Origin: Lamellibrachia satsuma
Lineage: Eukaryota; Annelida; Polychaeta; Sabellida; Siboglinidae
Reading direction: 5' to 3'
Assembly: GCA_033239005.1 (NCBI GenBank)
Contig: BSQZ01000005.1
Coordinates: 11,716,001 to 11,780,000 of the forward strand
Length of the DNA stretch: 64,000 bases
Shown here piece by piece: positions 13,201 to 27,000 of this stretch. The notes beneath the pieces were generated by a model. That model was not told where the DNA came from and did not search any database. It saw only the letters and a list, made by a program, of their open reading frames with translations. The first letter of the stretch is position 1; every line of letters begins with the position of its first letter. The position numbers were made by a program, and so were the translations under genes.

Positions 13201-15001
13201 TGGGAGCTCCTGGCCAGCGTCTCAGTTCAGAGTAGGTTTCTCTCTGTGGATGCTAATCGCCTCCTTTATTTTTCTCCTGTGCCAGTTCTCCTCGTGGTCT
13301 AGAATATTAATGTCCTTCATAGAGCACTGATGGCCTGTGTTCAGTTTGTGTTCACTTATAGCTGATAGGGGTTGACGACAAGATAGATGTTCTTTGATTC
13401 TTGTGCCCAGTGTTCTGGCTGTTTCTCCTATATAGTGTCGGTCACATTCTGGGCATTGTATGTCATATACTACCCCACACTTTGCTGCCTTTGCTGTTCT
13501 GTCTTTTGGGTGTACCAACAGTGACCTCAGGGTGTTGATAGGTTTGTGGTAAACCGGGATGTTATAGGACTTGAAAATCCTTGCTACTTGTTCTGATAGT
13601 TTATTAATGTAGGGCAGACCTATGGCATGTTGTCTTCTGCTGGTTTCTGTGGTGGTGTTCTCCTTCCTTCTTATTGGTGTTAAACATCCAAGTTTTGTAA
13701 CCGTTTGCTTTCAGCACTTTCTTGATGTGGTCCACCTCTGTGTTCTTGTCTTCTTCTTCTGTTATCAGGTTTTCTGCCCTTTGGAGGAGTGTCCTGACCA
13801 CTGATCATTTGTGTTCTAGGTGGTGATTAGAATCCCAGTTCAAATATTGGTCCGTGTGGGTTGCTTTCCGATATATCTTGACCTTGGTTGATCCATCATC
13901 ATTCAGGCATACACATGTGTCTAGAAAGGCTAACGTATTGTCCTGTTCTGGTTCTACCGTGAACTTAATGTTCTCATCCATTGAATTCAGATGTGTGAAA
14001 TGTTCTACTTCGCTCTCTTGTAACACTGTGAATGTGTCATCTACATACCTCAACCAGATGTCTGGAGGATGAGGTGCTTCTCTGATGGCTCTTTCTTCAA
14101 AAAGTTCCATGTATAGATTTGCCACTATCAGAGAGACCGGTGAACCCATGGTTGCTCCCTTCATCTGTTTGTAGAACACTCCATCATAAATTAAATATGT
14201 GGTGTTCAGACAGATTTCTAACAGTGTGCAAGTGATGATCTGGTTTACTGATAGTTCACATCTGTCTTTCAGTTTTGTATCCTGGTTTAGTCGGTCCTTT
14301 ATCACTGATACCGTCTCTGTCACCGGGATACTCATGAACAGGGCTGTCACATCAAAGGACACCATTTTCCTCCCTGGTGGGACTTCCAACTCTTTGATCT
14401 TCTTTACAAACTGTGTACTGTTTTTCACAAAATGTTCTGTGGGCTCAAAATGCTGGCTAGGATCTTTGCCGTCTTGTATGTAATGCTACATATACTTGAT
14501 ACTATAGGTCTTAATGGTAAATTGTTCTTGTGGACCTTAGGCAATCCGTAGAATTTTGGGACTGCTTCTGATGTAGGGTAGATCCTGTAGTATAGGGCAT
14601 CTGAGATCGTCTTGGTTCTTTTCCACTCTTTCATGGTGTTGACTAGTTTACTTTTGTAACATCCGTAACTTCAATCTGCTGAAGAAGACTGCGAGATGCA
14701 GTTGAAATATACAGAACAAACACTAAGTTTCTTGAGAGGTAATTATGCTTAATATTAATAACCAAGAAACCGGATCATCTATCCATTCAATGTTATATAA
14801 AATTAGCTTGCAGAAAACATTGGATGTCAGTACAAATTGTGTTATTGAGAATTGCTGTGTATTGTTACTGCATGGCGTCATTATTGTCCAGCTTTCTAAC
14901 CCGGTCACCACATCCTATTAACCCTTTCATGGTTGAAACGAAAATTTGCCCCAGCAACCTCAGCCTTTTCAAGGTTTCAATACTCTTATGTATATTATGC
15001 A

Positions 15002-15054
<53 letters not shown>

Positions 15055-18000
15055 TTGCCGCAGCAGAACACTGACACATAGGCCATAAAAATATACAGTT
15101 TCTTAAGCTGAATGAGACAGCTTTCCAACCAACCATCATTTCTTTATGAAAAATCAGACAGGCATGACAGTTTTGACAAGTCCATGATTGTTTGAAGTAG
15201 ATGATTTATTATTTATATATTTATGATGTACCGGGTACATGTAAACTATTTAAGAGTAGGGCATGTGCTACATGAAACTATTTAAGAGTAGGGCATGTGC
15301 TACATGAAACTATTTAAGAGTAGGGCATGTGCTACATGAAACTATTTAAGAGTAGGGCATGTGCTACATGAAACTATTTAAGAGTAGGGCATGTGCTGCA
15401 TGAAACTATTTAAGAGTAGGGCATGTGCTGCATGAAACTATTTAAGAGTAGGGCATGTGCTGCATGAAACTATTTAAGAGTAGGGCATGTGCTACATGAA
15501 ACTATTTAAGAGTAGGGCATGTGCTGCATGAAACTAATGTTTTTAGAACAGCGTTACGGCAACTTGTTATCCATTTGTAATTCCTCAGTGAACTACAGCT
15601 CCCTCTATGTCCTGCAGGGAATGAGGCACGTCATGTGACTATCAAAGACAACTCAGACATTTCAGCGCTGCCCAATGTCACCTACAACTTCACGTCCCTT
15701 CCAGATGTCAGTATTTCATTCATTGGTATGTAGCAAACCAATTTATGAAACCTCAGTCACTTATAAAAAATCACATGTCTGATGCCTGGTGTGTCATAAA
15801 ATGTGAACCTGTGAGACAAAAGTGTAACATCTGTCTGTGAGATGGCCCCCTACCTGCAGTGGAAATTATGGAAAGATGTAAAACAACCGCTACAGCTGCT
15901 TCATAGGCTGCTATTGTTAGTCCTCAGTTATATAGTCCAAATAATCTATTACTAGCAATAACACAGGAGTCTTGATTGAAGAAAGTATTGCTACCTAGTA
16001 CCTACCTTTCAGAGTCTTGGATATTAGCTTGACAGAGCTTTCAAGACCCCTCAGTCCCTTCGACAGTGTCATGAGTCTTGGGGCTGTATGACCGGGATAA
16101 CTCATTCGCTGTTATTTGATAAATTGCATAAATACTGATCTTGTCGTTGGTCTGCTTAAATCATAGGTGTTGATTTCTTTGTGAGGTTGTGTAGTGCAAG
16201 CAGTTGAATCCATATATTACAGATGACAGTGGTGACTGAATTACTTTAATTTTGTAGTTAAGTAAAAGTAATTCACCTCAAAACTACTTGAGTCAAAGTA
16301 AAAGTACGTTGTAAAAAAAGTACTTGAGTAAAAAGTAAAACTATTTTTCAAAACTTGAAGTAAAGTAGAAGTAAAAGTACAATGCTTAGAAATAACAACA
16401 AAGCCATGAGTAATAATATGTAGATTACACAGCTTGCATCTGATAACTGTTTTGCCACCACTCTGCCTGTTCCCACGCAGCCTTAGCTGGTCAATCGGTC
16501 TGCCACCCTTGAACATGGTGCTCAGTGGGATGCTTGGAAAATTACATAATCATTAATGAGAGCTCACAACATTAAATAATGTAAGTTAAATACAGAACTA
16601 AATGAATGATGAGGCACAACCTGTCTTTTTATCGACATGTTCCACTGGGGTATGGGAGGAGCTACATTATAGAACAGGACAGATATACGCAGACGTGATT
16701 GTATCTGAGTAGCTAAACGGTCAATCCAGTAGTAGTAGTAGTAGTAGTTGTAGCCTTTCAGGGAATTTGGTCAGGGGTAATGCTAGCACTGTCCATAGCA
16801 AAATTAACAAAGATATTTGTAATACTCTTCTGCTAGCACTGTCCATAGTAAAACTAACTATTTGATGCCTAGCTGATGAAGCCATCTGGCTTGTGAACCC
16901 CCACGTTCTCATGTCTTCCCAGACATGTCTTATCAGCTCACTCAGACATTGAAACAACATGCTTTGGCAGATAGCTGGGTTGGTTGAATCTACGACATTT
17001 GGTCACAAGACAGTTGCTAGACTCATATCTGGGTCTAGTCCTTGACAAAACAGAAACGTGGATTTTCACAAATGTGTTATTATGTACCGATGTATGAATG
17101 GTCTGGCACCACAACATGATGTGTGTGATATGTCTACATCAAGTAGTCATTCCTATAATACCAGAAATGTATGAATGGTCTAGCACCACAACATGATGTG
17201 TGTGATATGTCTACATCAAATAGTCATTCCTATAATACCAGAAATGTATGAATGGTCTGGCACCACAACATGATGTGTGTGATATGTCTACATCAAGTAG
17301 TCATTCCTATAATACCAGAAATGTATGAATGGTCTAGCACCACAACATGATGTGTGTGATATGTCTACATCAAGTAGTCATTCCTATAATACCAGAAATG
17401 TATGAATGGTCTAGCACCACAACATGATGTGTGTGATATGTCTACATCAAATAGTCATTCCTATAATACCAGAAATGTATGAATGGTCTGGCACCACAAC
17501 ATGATGTGTGTGATATGTCTACATCAAGTAGTCATTCCTATAATACCAGGAATGTATGAATGGTCTAGCACCACAACATGATGTGTGTGATATGTCTACA
17601 TCAAATAGTCATTCCTATAATACCAGAAATGTATGAATGGTCTAGCACCACAACATGATGTGTGTGATATGTCTACATCAAATAGTCATTCCTATAATAC
17701 CAGAAATGTATGAATGGTCTAGCACCACAACATGATGTGTGTGATATGTCTACATCAAATAGTCATTCCTATAATACCAGAAATGTATGAATGGTCTAGC
17801 ACCACAACATGATGTGTGTGATATGTCTACATCAAATAGTCATTCCTATAATACCAGAAATGTATGAATGGTCTGGCACCACAACATGATGTGTGTGATA
17901 TGTCTACATCAAGTAGTCATTCCTATAATACCAGGAATGTATGAATGGTCTAGCACCACAACATGATGTGTGTGATATGTCTACATCAAATAGTCATTCC

Positions 18001-21000
18001 TATAATACCAGAAATGTATGAATGGTCTAGCACCACAACATGATGTGTGTGATATGTCTACATCAAATAGTCATTCCTATAATACCAGAAATGTATGAAT
18101 GGTCTAGCACCACAACATGATGTGTGTGATATGTCTACATCAAATAGTCATTCCTATAATACCAGAAATGTATGAATGGTCTGGCACCACAACATGATGT
18201 GTGTGATATGTCTACATCAAATAGTCATTCCTATAATACCAGAAATGTATGAATGGTCTGGCACCACAACATGATGTGTGTGATATGTCTACATCAAATA
18301 GTCATTCCTATAATACCAGAAATGTATGAATGGTCTGGCACCACAACATGATGTGTGTGATATGTCTACATCAAGTAGTCATTCCTATAATACCAGAAAT
18401 GTATGAATGGTCTGGCACCACAACATGATGTGTGTGATATGTCTACATCAAATAGTCATTCCTATAATACCAGAAATGTATGAATGGTCTGGCACCACAA
18501 CATGATGTGTGTGATATGTCTACATCAAATAGTCATTCCTATAATACCAGAAATGTATGAATGGTCTAGCACCACAACATGATGTGTGTGATATGTCTAC
18601 ATCAAGTAGTCATTCCTATAATACCAGAAATGTATGAATGGTCTGGCACCACAACATGATGTGTGTGATATGTCTACATCAAGTAGTCATTCCTATAATA
18701 CCAGAAATGTATGAATGGTCTGGCACCACAACATGATGTGTGTGATATGTCTACATCAACTAGTCATTCCTATAATACCAGAAATGTATGAATGGTCTAG
18801 CACCACAACATGATGTGTGTGATATGTCTACATCAAGTAGTCATTCCTATAATACCAGAAATGTATGAATGGTCTAGCACCACAACATGATGTGTGTGAT
18901 ATGTCTACATCAAGTAGTCATTCCTATAATACCAGAAATGTATGAATGGTCTGGCACCACAACATGATGTGTGTGATATGTCTACATCAAGTAGTCATTC
19001 CTATAATACCAGAAATGTATGAATGGTCTAGCACCACAACATGATGTGTGTGATATGTCTACATCAAGTAGTCATTCCTATAATACCAGAAATGTATGAA
19101 TGGTCTGGCACCACAACATGATGTGTGTGATATGTCTACATCAAGTAGTCATTCCTATAATACCAGAAATGTATGAATGGTCTGGCACCACAACATGATG
19201 TGTGTGATATGTCTACATCAAGTAGTCATTCCTATAATACCAGAAATGTATGAATGGTCTGGCACCACAACATGATGTGTGTGATATGTCTACATCAAGT
19301 AGTCATTCCTATAATACCAGAAATGTATGAATGGTCTGGCACCACAACATGATGTGTGTGATATGTCTACATCAAGTAGTCATTCCTATAATACCAGAAA
19401 TGTATGAATGGTCTGGCACCACAACATGATGTGTGTGATATGTCTACATCAAGTAGTCATTCCTATAATACCAGAAATGTATGAATGGTCTAGCACCACA
19501 ACATGATGTGTGTGATATGTCTACATCAAGTAGTCATTCCTATAATACCAGAAATGTATGAATGGTCTGGCACCACAACATGATGTGTGTGATATGTCTA
19601 CATCAAGTAGTCATTCCTATAATACCAGAAATGTATGAATGGTCTGGCACCACAACATGATGTGTGTGATATGTCTACATCAAGTAGTCATTCCTATAAT
19701 ACCAGAAATGTATGAATGGTCTGGCACCACAACATGATGTGTGTGATATGTCTACATCAAGTAGTCATTCCTATAATACCAGAAATGTATGAATGGTCTG
19801 GCACCACAACATGATGTGTGTGATATGTCTACATCAAATAGTCATTCCTATAATACCAGAAATGTATGAATGGTCTAGCACCACAACATGATGTGTGTGA
19901 TATGTCTACATCAAATAGTCATTCCTATAATACCAGAAATGTATGAATGGTCTAACACCACAACATGATGTGTGTGATATGTCTACATCAAATAGTCATT
20001 CCTATAATACCAGAAATGTATGAATGGTCTGGCACCACAACATGATGTGTGTGATATGTCTACATCAAATAGTCATTCCTATAATACCAGAAATGTATGA
20101 ATGGTCTGGCACCACAACATGATGTGTGTGATATGTCTACATCAAATAGTCATTCCTATAATACCAGAAATGTATGAATGGTCTGGCACCACAACATGAT
20201 GTGTGTGATATGTCTACATCAAATAGTCATTCCTATAATACCAGAAATGTATGAATGGTCTGGCACCACAACATGATGTGTGTGATATGTCTACATCAAG
20301 TAGTCATTCCTATAATACCAGAAATGTATGAATGGTCTAGCACCACAACATGATGTGTGTGATATGTCTACATCAAGTAGTCATTCCTATAATACCATAA
20401 ATGTATGAATGGTCTGGCACCACAACATGATGTGTGTGATATGTCTACATCAAATAGTCATTCCTATAATACCATAAATGTATGAATGGTCTGGCACCAC
20501 AACATGATGTGTGTGATATGTCTACATCAAGTAGTCATTCCTATAATACCATAAATGTATGAATGGTCTGGCACCACAACATGATGTGTGTGATATGTCT
20601 ACATCAAGTAGTCATTCCTATAATACCAGAAATGTATGAATGGTCTGGCACCACAACATGATGTGTGTGATATGTCTACATCAAGTAGTCATTCCTATAA
20701 TACCAGAAATGTATGAATGGTCTGGCACCACAACATGATGTGTGTGATATGTCTACATCAAATAGTCATTCCTATAATACCAGAAATGTATGAATGGTCT
20801 GGCACCACAACATGATGTGTGTGATATGTCTACATCAAGTAGTCATTCCTATAATACCAGAAATGTATGAATGGTCTGGCACCACAACATGATGTGTGTG
20901 ATATGTCTACATCAAGTAGTCATTCCTATAATACCAGAAATGTATGAATGGTCTGGCACCACAACATGATGTGTGTGATATGTCTACATCAAGTAGTCAT

Positions 21001-24000
21001 TCCTATAATACCAGAAATGTATGAATGGTCTGGCACCACAACATGATGTGTGTGATATGTCTACATCAAATAGTCATTCCTATAATACCAGAAATGTATG
21101 AATGGTCTGGCACCACAACATGATGTGTGTGATATGTCTACATCAAATAGTCATTCCTATAATACCAGAAATGTATGAATGGTCTGGCACCACAACATGA
21201 TGTGTGTGATATGTCTACATCAAGTAGTCATTCCTATAATACCAGAAATGTATGAATGGTCTGGCACCACAACATGATGTGTGTGATATGTCTACATCAA
21301 ATAGTCATTCCTATAATACCAGAAATGTATGAATGGTCTAGCACCACAACATGATGTGTGTGATATGTCTACATCAAGTAGTCATTCCTATAATACCAGA
21401 AATGTATGAATGGTCTGGCACCACAACATGATGTGTGTGATATGTCTACATCAAGTAGTCATTCCTATAATACCAGAAATGTATGAATGGTCTGGCACCA
21501 CAACATGATGTGTGTGATATGTCTACATCAAGTAGTCATTCCTATAATACCAGAAATGTATGAATGGTCTGGCACCACAACATGATGTGTGTGATATGTC
21601 TACATCAAGTAGTCATTCCTATAATACCAGAAATGTATGAATGGTCTGGCACCACAACATGATGTGTGTGATATGTCTACATCAAATAGTCATTCCTATA
21701 ATACCAGAAATGTATGAATGGTCTGGCACCACAACATGATGTGTGTGATATGTCTACATCAAATAGTCATTCCTATAATACCAGAAATGTATGAATGGTC
21801 TGGCACCACAACATGATGTGTGTGATATGTCTACATCAAATAGTCATTCCTATAATACCAGAAATGTATGAATGGTCTGGCACCACAACATGATGTGTGT
21901 GATATGTCTACATCAAGTAGTCATTCCTATAATACCAGAAATGTATGAATGGTCTGGCACCACAACATGATGTGTGTGATATGTCTACATCAAGTAGTCA
22001 TTCCTATAATACCAGAAATGTATGAATGGTCTGGCACCACAACATGATGTGTGTGATATGTCTACATCAAGTAGTCATTCCTATAATACCAGAAATGTAT
22101 GAATGGTCTGGCACCACAACATGATGTGTGTGATATGTCTACATCAAGTAGTCATTCCTATAATACCAGAAATGTATGAATGGTCTGGCACCACAACATG
22201 ATGTGTGTGATATGTCTACATCAAGTAGTCATTCCTATAATACCAGAAATGTATGAATGGTCTGGCACCACAACATGATGTGTGTGATATGTCTACATCA
22301 AGTAGTCATTCCTATAATACCAGAAATGTATGAATGGTCTAGCACCACAACATGATGTGTGTGATATGTCTACATCAAGTAGTCATTCCTATAATACCAG
22401 AAATGTATGAATGGTCTAGCACCACAACATGATGTGTGTGATATGTCTACATCAAGTAGTCATTCCTATAATACCAGAAATGTATGAATGGTCTGGCACC
22501 ACAACATGATGTGTGTGATATGTCTACATCAAGTAGTCATTCCTATAATACCAGAAATGTATGAATGGTCTAGCACCACAACATGATGTGTGTGATATGT
22601 CTACATCAAATAGTCATTCCTATAATACCAGAAATGTATGAATGGTCTGGCACCACAACATGATGTGTGTGATATGTCTACATCAAGTAGTCATTCCTAT
22701 AATACCAGAAATGTATGAATGGTCTGGCACCACAACATGATGTGTGTGATATGTCTACATCAAGTAGTCATTCCTATAATACCAGAAATGTATGAATGGT
22801 CTAGCACCACAACATGATGTGTGTGATATGTCTACATCAAATAGTCATTCCTATAATACCAGAAATGTATGAATGGTCTAGCACCACAACATGATGTGTG
22901 TGATATGTCTCCATCAAATAGTCATTCCTATAATACCAGAAATGTATGAATGGTCTAGCACCACAACATGATGTGTGTGATATGTCTCCATCAAATAGTC
23001 ATTCCTATAATACCAGAAATGTATGAATGGTCTAGCACCACAACATGATGTGTGTGATATGTCTCCATCAAATAGTCATTCCTATAATACCAGAAATGTA
23101 TGAATGGTCTGGCACCACAACATGATGTGTGTGATATGTCTACATCAAATATTCATTCCTATAATACCAGAAATGTATGAATGGTCTGGCACCACAACAT
23201 GATGTGTGTGATATGTCTACATCAAGTAGTCATTCCTATAATACCAGAAATGTATGAATGGTCTGGCACCACAACATGATGTGTGTGATATGTCTACATC
23301 AAGTAGTCATTCCTATAATACCAGAAATGTATGAATGGTCTGGCACCACAACATGATGTGTGTGATATGTCTACATCAAGTAGTCATTCCTATAATACCA
23401 GAAATGTATGAATGGTCTGGCACCACAACATGATGTGTGTGATATGTCTACATCAAGTAGTCATTCCTATAATACCAGAAATGTATGAATGGTCTAGCAC
23501 CACAACATGATGTGTGTGATATGTCTACATCAAGTAGTCATTCCTATAATACCAGAAATGTATGAATGGTCTAGCACCACAACATGATGTGTGTGATATG
23601 TCTACATCAAGTAGTCATTCCTATAATACCAGAAATGTATGAATGGTCTAGCACCACAACATGATGTGTGTGATATGTCTACATCAAGTAGTCATTCCTA
23701 TAATACCAGAAATGTATGAATGGTCTAGCACCACAACATGATGTGTGTGATATGTCTACATCAAGTAGTCATTCCTATAATACCAGAAATGTATGAATGG
23801 TCTAGCACCACAACATGATGTGTGTGATATGTCTACATCAAGTAGTCATTCCTATAATACCAGAAATGTATGAATGGTCTAGCACCACAACATGATGTGT
23901 GTGATATGTCTACATCAAGTAGTCATTCCTATAATACCAGAAATGTATGAATGGTCTAGCACCACAACATGATGTGTGTGATATGTCTACATCAAGTAGT

Positions 24001-27000
24001 CATTCCTATAATACCAGAAATGTATGAATGGTCTAGCACCACAACATGATGTGTGTGATATGTCTACATCAAGTAGTCATTCCTATAATACCAGAAATGT
24101 ATGAATGGTCTAGCACCACAACATGATGTGTGTGATATGTCTACATCAAGTAGTCATTCCTATAATACCAGAAATGTATGAATGGTCTAGCACCACAACA
24201 TGATGTGTGTGATATGTCTACATCAAGTAGTCATTCCTATAATACCAGAAATGTATGAATGGTCTAGCACCACAACATGATGTGTGTGATATGTCTACAT
24301 CAAGTAGTCATTCCTATAATACCAGAAATGTATGAATGGTCTAGCACCACAACATGATGTGTGTGATATGTCTACATCAAGTAGTCATTCCTATAATACC
24401 AGAAATGTATGAATGGTCTAGCACCACAACATGATGTGTGTGATATGTCTACATCAAGTAGTCATTCCTATAATACCAGAAATGTATGAATGGTCTAGCA
24501 CCACAACATGATGTGTGTGATATGTCTACATCAAGTAGTCATTCCTATAATACCAGAAATGTATGAATGGTCTAGCACCACAACATGATGTGTGTGATAT
24601 GTCTACATCAAGTAGTCATTCCTATAATACCAGAAATGTATGAATGGTCTAGCACCACAACATGATGTGTGTGATATGTCTACATCAAGTAGTCATTCCT
24701 ATAATACCAGAAATGTATGAATGGTCTAGCACCACAACATGATGTGTGTGATATGTCTACATCAAGTAGTCATTCCTATAATACCAGAAATGTATGAATG
24801 GTCTAGCACCACAACATGATGTGTGTGTGATATGTCTACATCAAGTAGTCATTCCTATAATACCAGAAATGTATGAATGGTCTAGCACCACAACATGATG
24901 TGTGTGTGATATGTCTACATCAAGTAGTCATTCCTATAATACCAGAAATGTATGAATGGTCTAGCACCACAACATGATGTGTGTGTGATATGTCTACATC
25001 AAGTAGTCATTCCTATAATACCAGAAATGTATGAATGGTCTAGCACCACAACATGATGTGTGTGTGATATGTCTACATCAAGTAGTCATTCCTATAATAC
25101 CAGAAATGTATGAATGGTCTAGCACCACAACATGATGTGTGTGATATGTCTCATCAAGTAGTCACATACCAGAAAGTATGTCACCACAACATGATGTGTG
25201 TGATATACATCAAGTAGTCAATGTATGAAATGTATGAATGGTCTAGCACCACAACATGATGTGTGTGATATGTCTACATCAAGTAGTCATTCCTATAATA
25301 CCAGAAATGTATGAATGGTCTAGCACCACAACATGATGTGTGTGATATGTCTACATCAAGTAGTCATTCCTATAATACCAGAAATGTATGAATGGTCTAG
25401 CACCACAACATGATGTGTGTGATATGTCTACATCAAGTAGTCATTCCTATAATACCAGAAATGTATGAATGGTCTAGCACCACAACATGATGTGTGTGAT
25501 ATGTCTACATCAAGTAGTCATTCCTATAATACCAGAAATGTATGAATGGTCTAGCACCACAACATGATGTGTGTGATATGTCTACATCAAGTAGTCATTC
25601 CTATAATACCAGAAATGTATGAATGGTCTAGCACCACAACATGATGTGTGTGATATGTCTACATCAAATAGTCATTCCTATAATACCAGAAATGTATGAA
25701 TGGTCTAGCACCACAACATGATGTGTGTGATATGTCTACATCAAGTAGTCATTCCTATAATACCAGAAATGTATGAATGGTCTAGCACCACAACATGATG
25801 TGTGTGATATGTCTACATCAAATAGTCATTCCTATAATACCAGAAATGTATGAATGGTCTAGCACCACAACATGATGTGTGTGATATGTCTACATTAAAG
25901 TAGTCATTCCTATAATACCAGAAATGTATGAATGGTCTAGCACCACAACATGATGTGTGTGATATGTCTACATCAAGTAGTCATTCCTATAATACCAGAA
26001 ATGTATGAATGGTCTAGCACCACAACATGATGTGTGTGATATGTCTACATCAAGTAGTCATTCCTATAATACCAGAAATGTATGAATGGTCTAGCACCAC
26101 AACATGATGTGTGTGATATGTCTACATCAAGTAGTCATTCCTATAATACCAGAAATGTATGAATGGTCTAGCACCACAACATGATGTGTGTGATATGTCT
26201 ACATCAAGTAGTCATTCCTATAATACCAGAAATGTATGAATGGTCTAGCACCACAACATGATGTGTGTGATATGTCTACATCAAGTAGTCATTCCTATAA
26301 TACCAGAAATGTATGAATGGTCTAGCACCACAACATGATGTGTGTGATATGTCTACATCAAGTAGTCATTCCTATAATACCAGAAATGTATGAATGGTCT
26401 AGCACCACAACATGATGTGTGTGATATGTCTACATCAAGTAGTCATTCCTATAATACCAGAAATGTATGAATGGTCTAGCACCACAACATGATGTGTGTG
26501 ATATGTCTACATCAAGTAGTCATTCCTATAATACCAGAAATGTATGAATGGTCTAGCACCACAACATGATGTGTGTGATATGTCTACATCAAGTAGTCAT
26601 TCCTATAATACCAGAAATGTATGAATGGTCTAGCACCACAACATGATGTGTGTGATATGTCTACATCAAGTAGTCATTCCTATAATACCAGAAATGTATG
26701 AATGGTCTAGCACCACAACATGATGTGTGTGATATGTCTACATCAAGTAGTCATTCCTATAATACCAGAAATGTATGAATGGTCTAGCACCACAACATGA
26801 TGTGTGTGATATGTCTACATCAAATAGTCATTCCTATAATACCAGAAATGTATGAATGGTCTAGCACCACAACATGATGTGTGTGATATGTCTACATCAA
26901 ATAGTCATTCCTATAATACCAGAAATGCCTCGCAATCACATCCACCTAAAGCCAGAACTGCCTATTATCAACGCAGTTTCAGTGGGTCCGGTTTAAGGTT

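Noticed and set aside
17090..26924. Long regular repeat array that could suggest a CRISPR-like locus
   Set aside because: There are no unique spacers; the 77-bp units are head-to-tail with no non-repeated part, and the unit is retrotransposon coding sequence in an intron of an animal gene.
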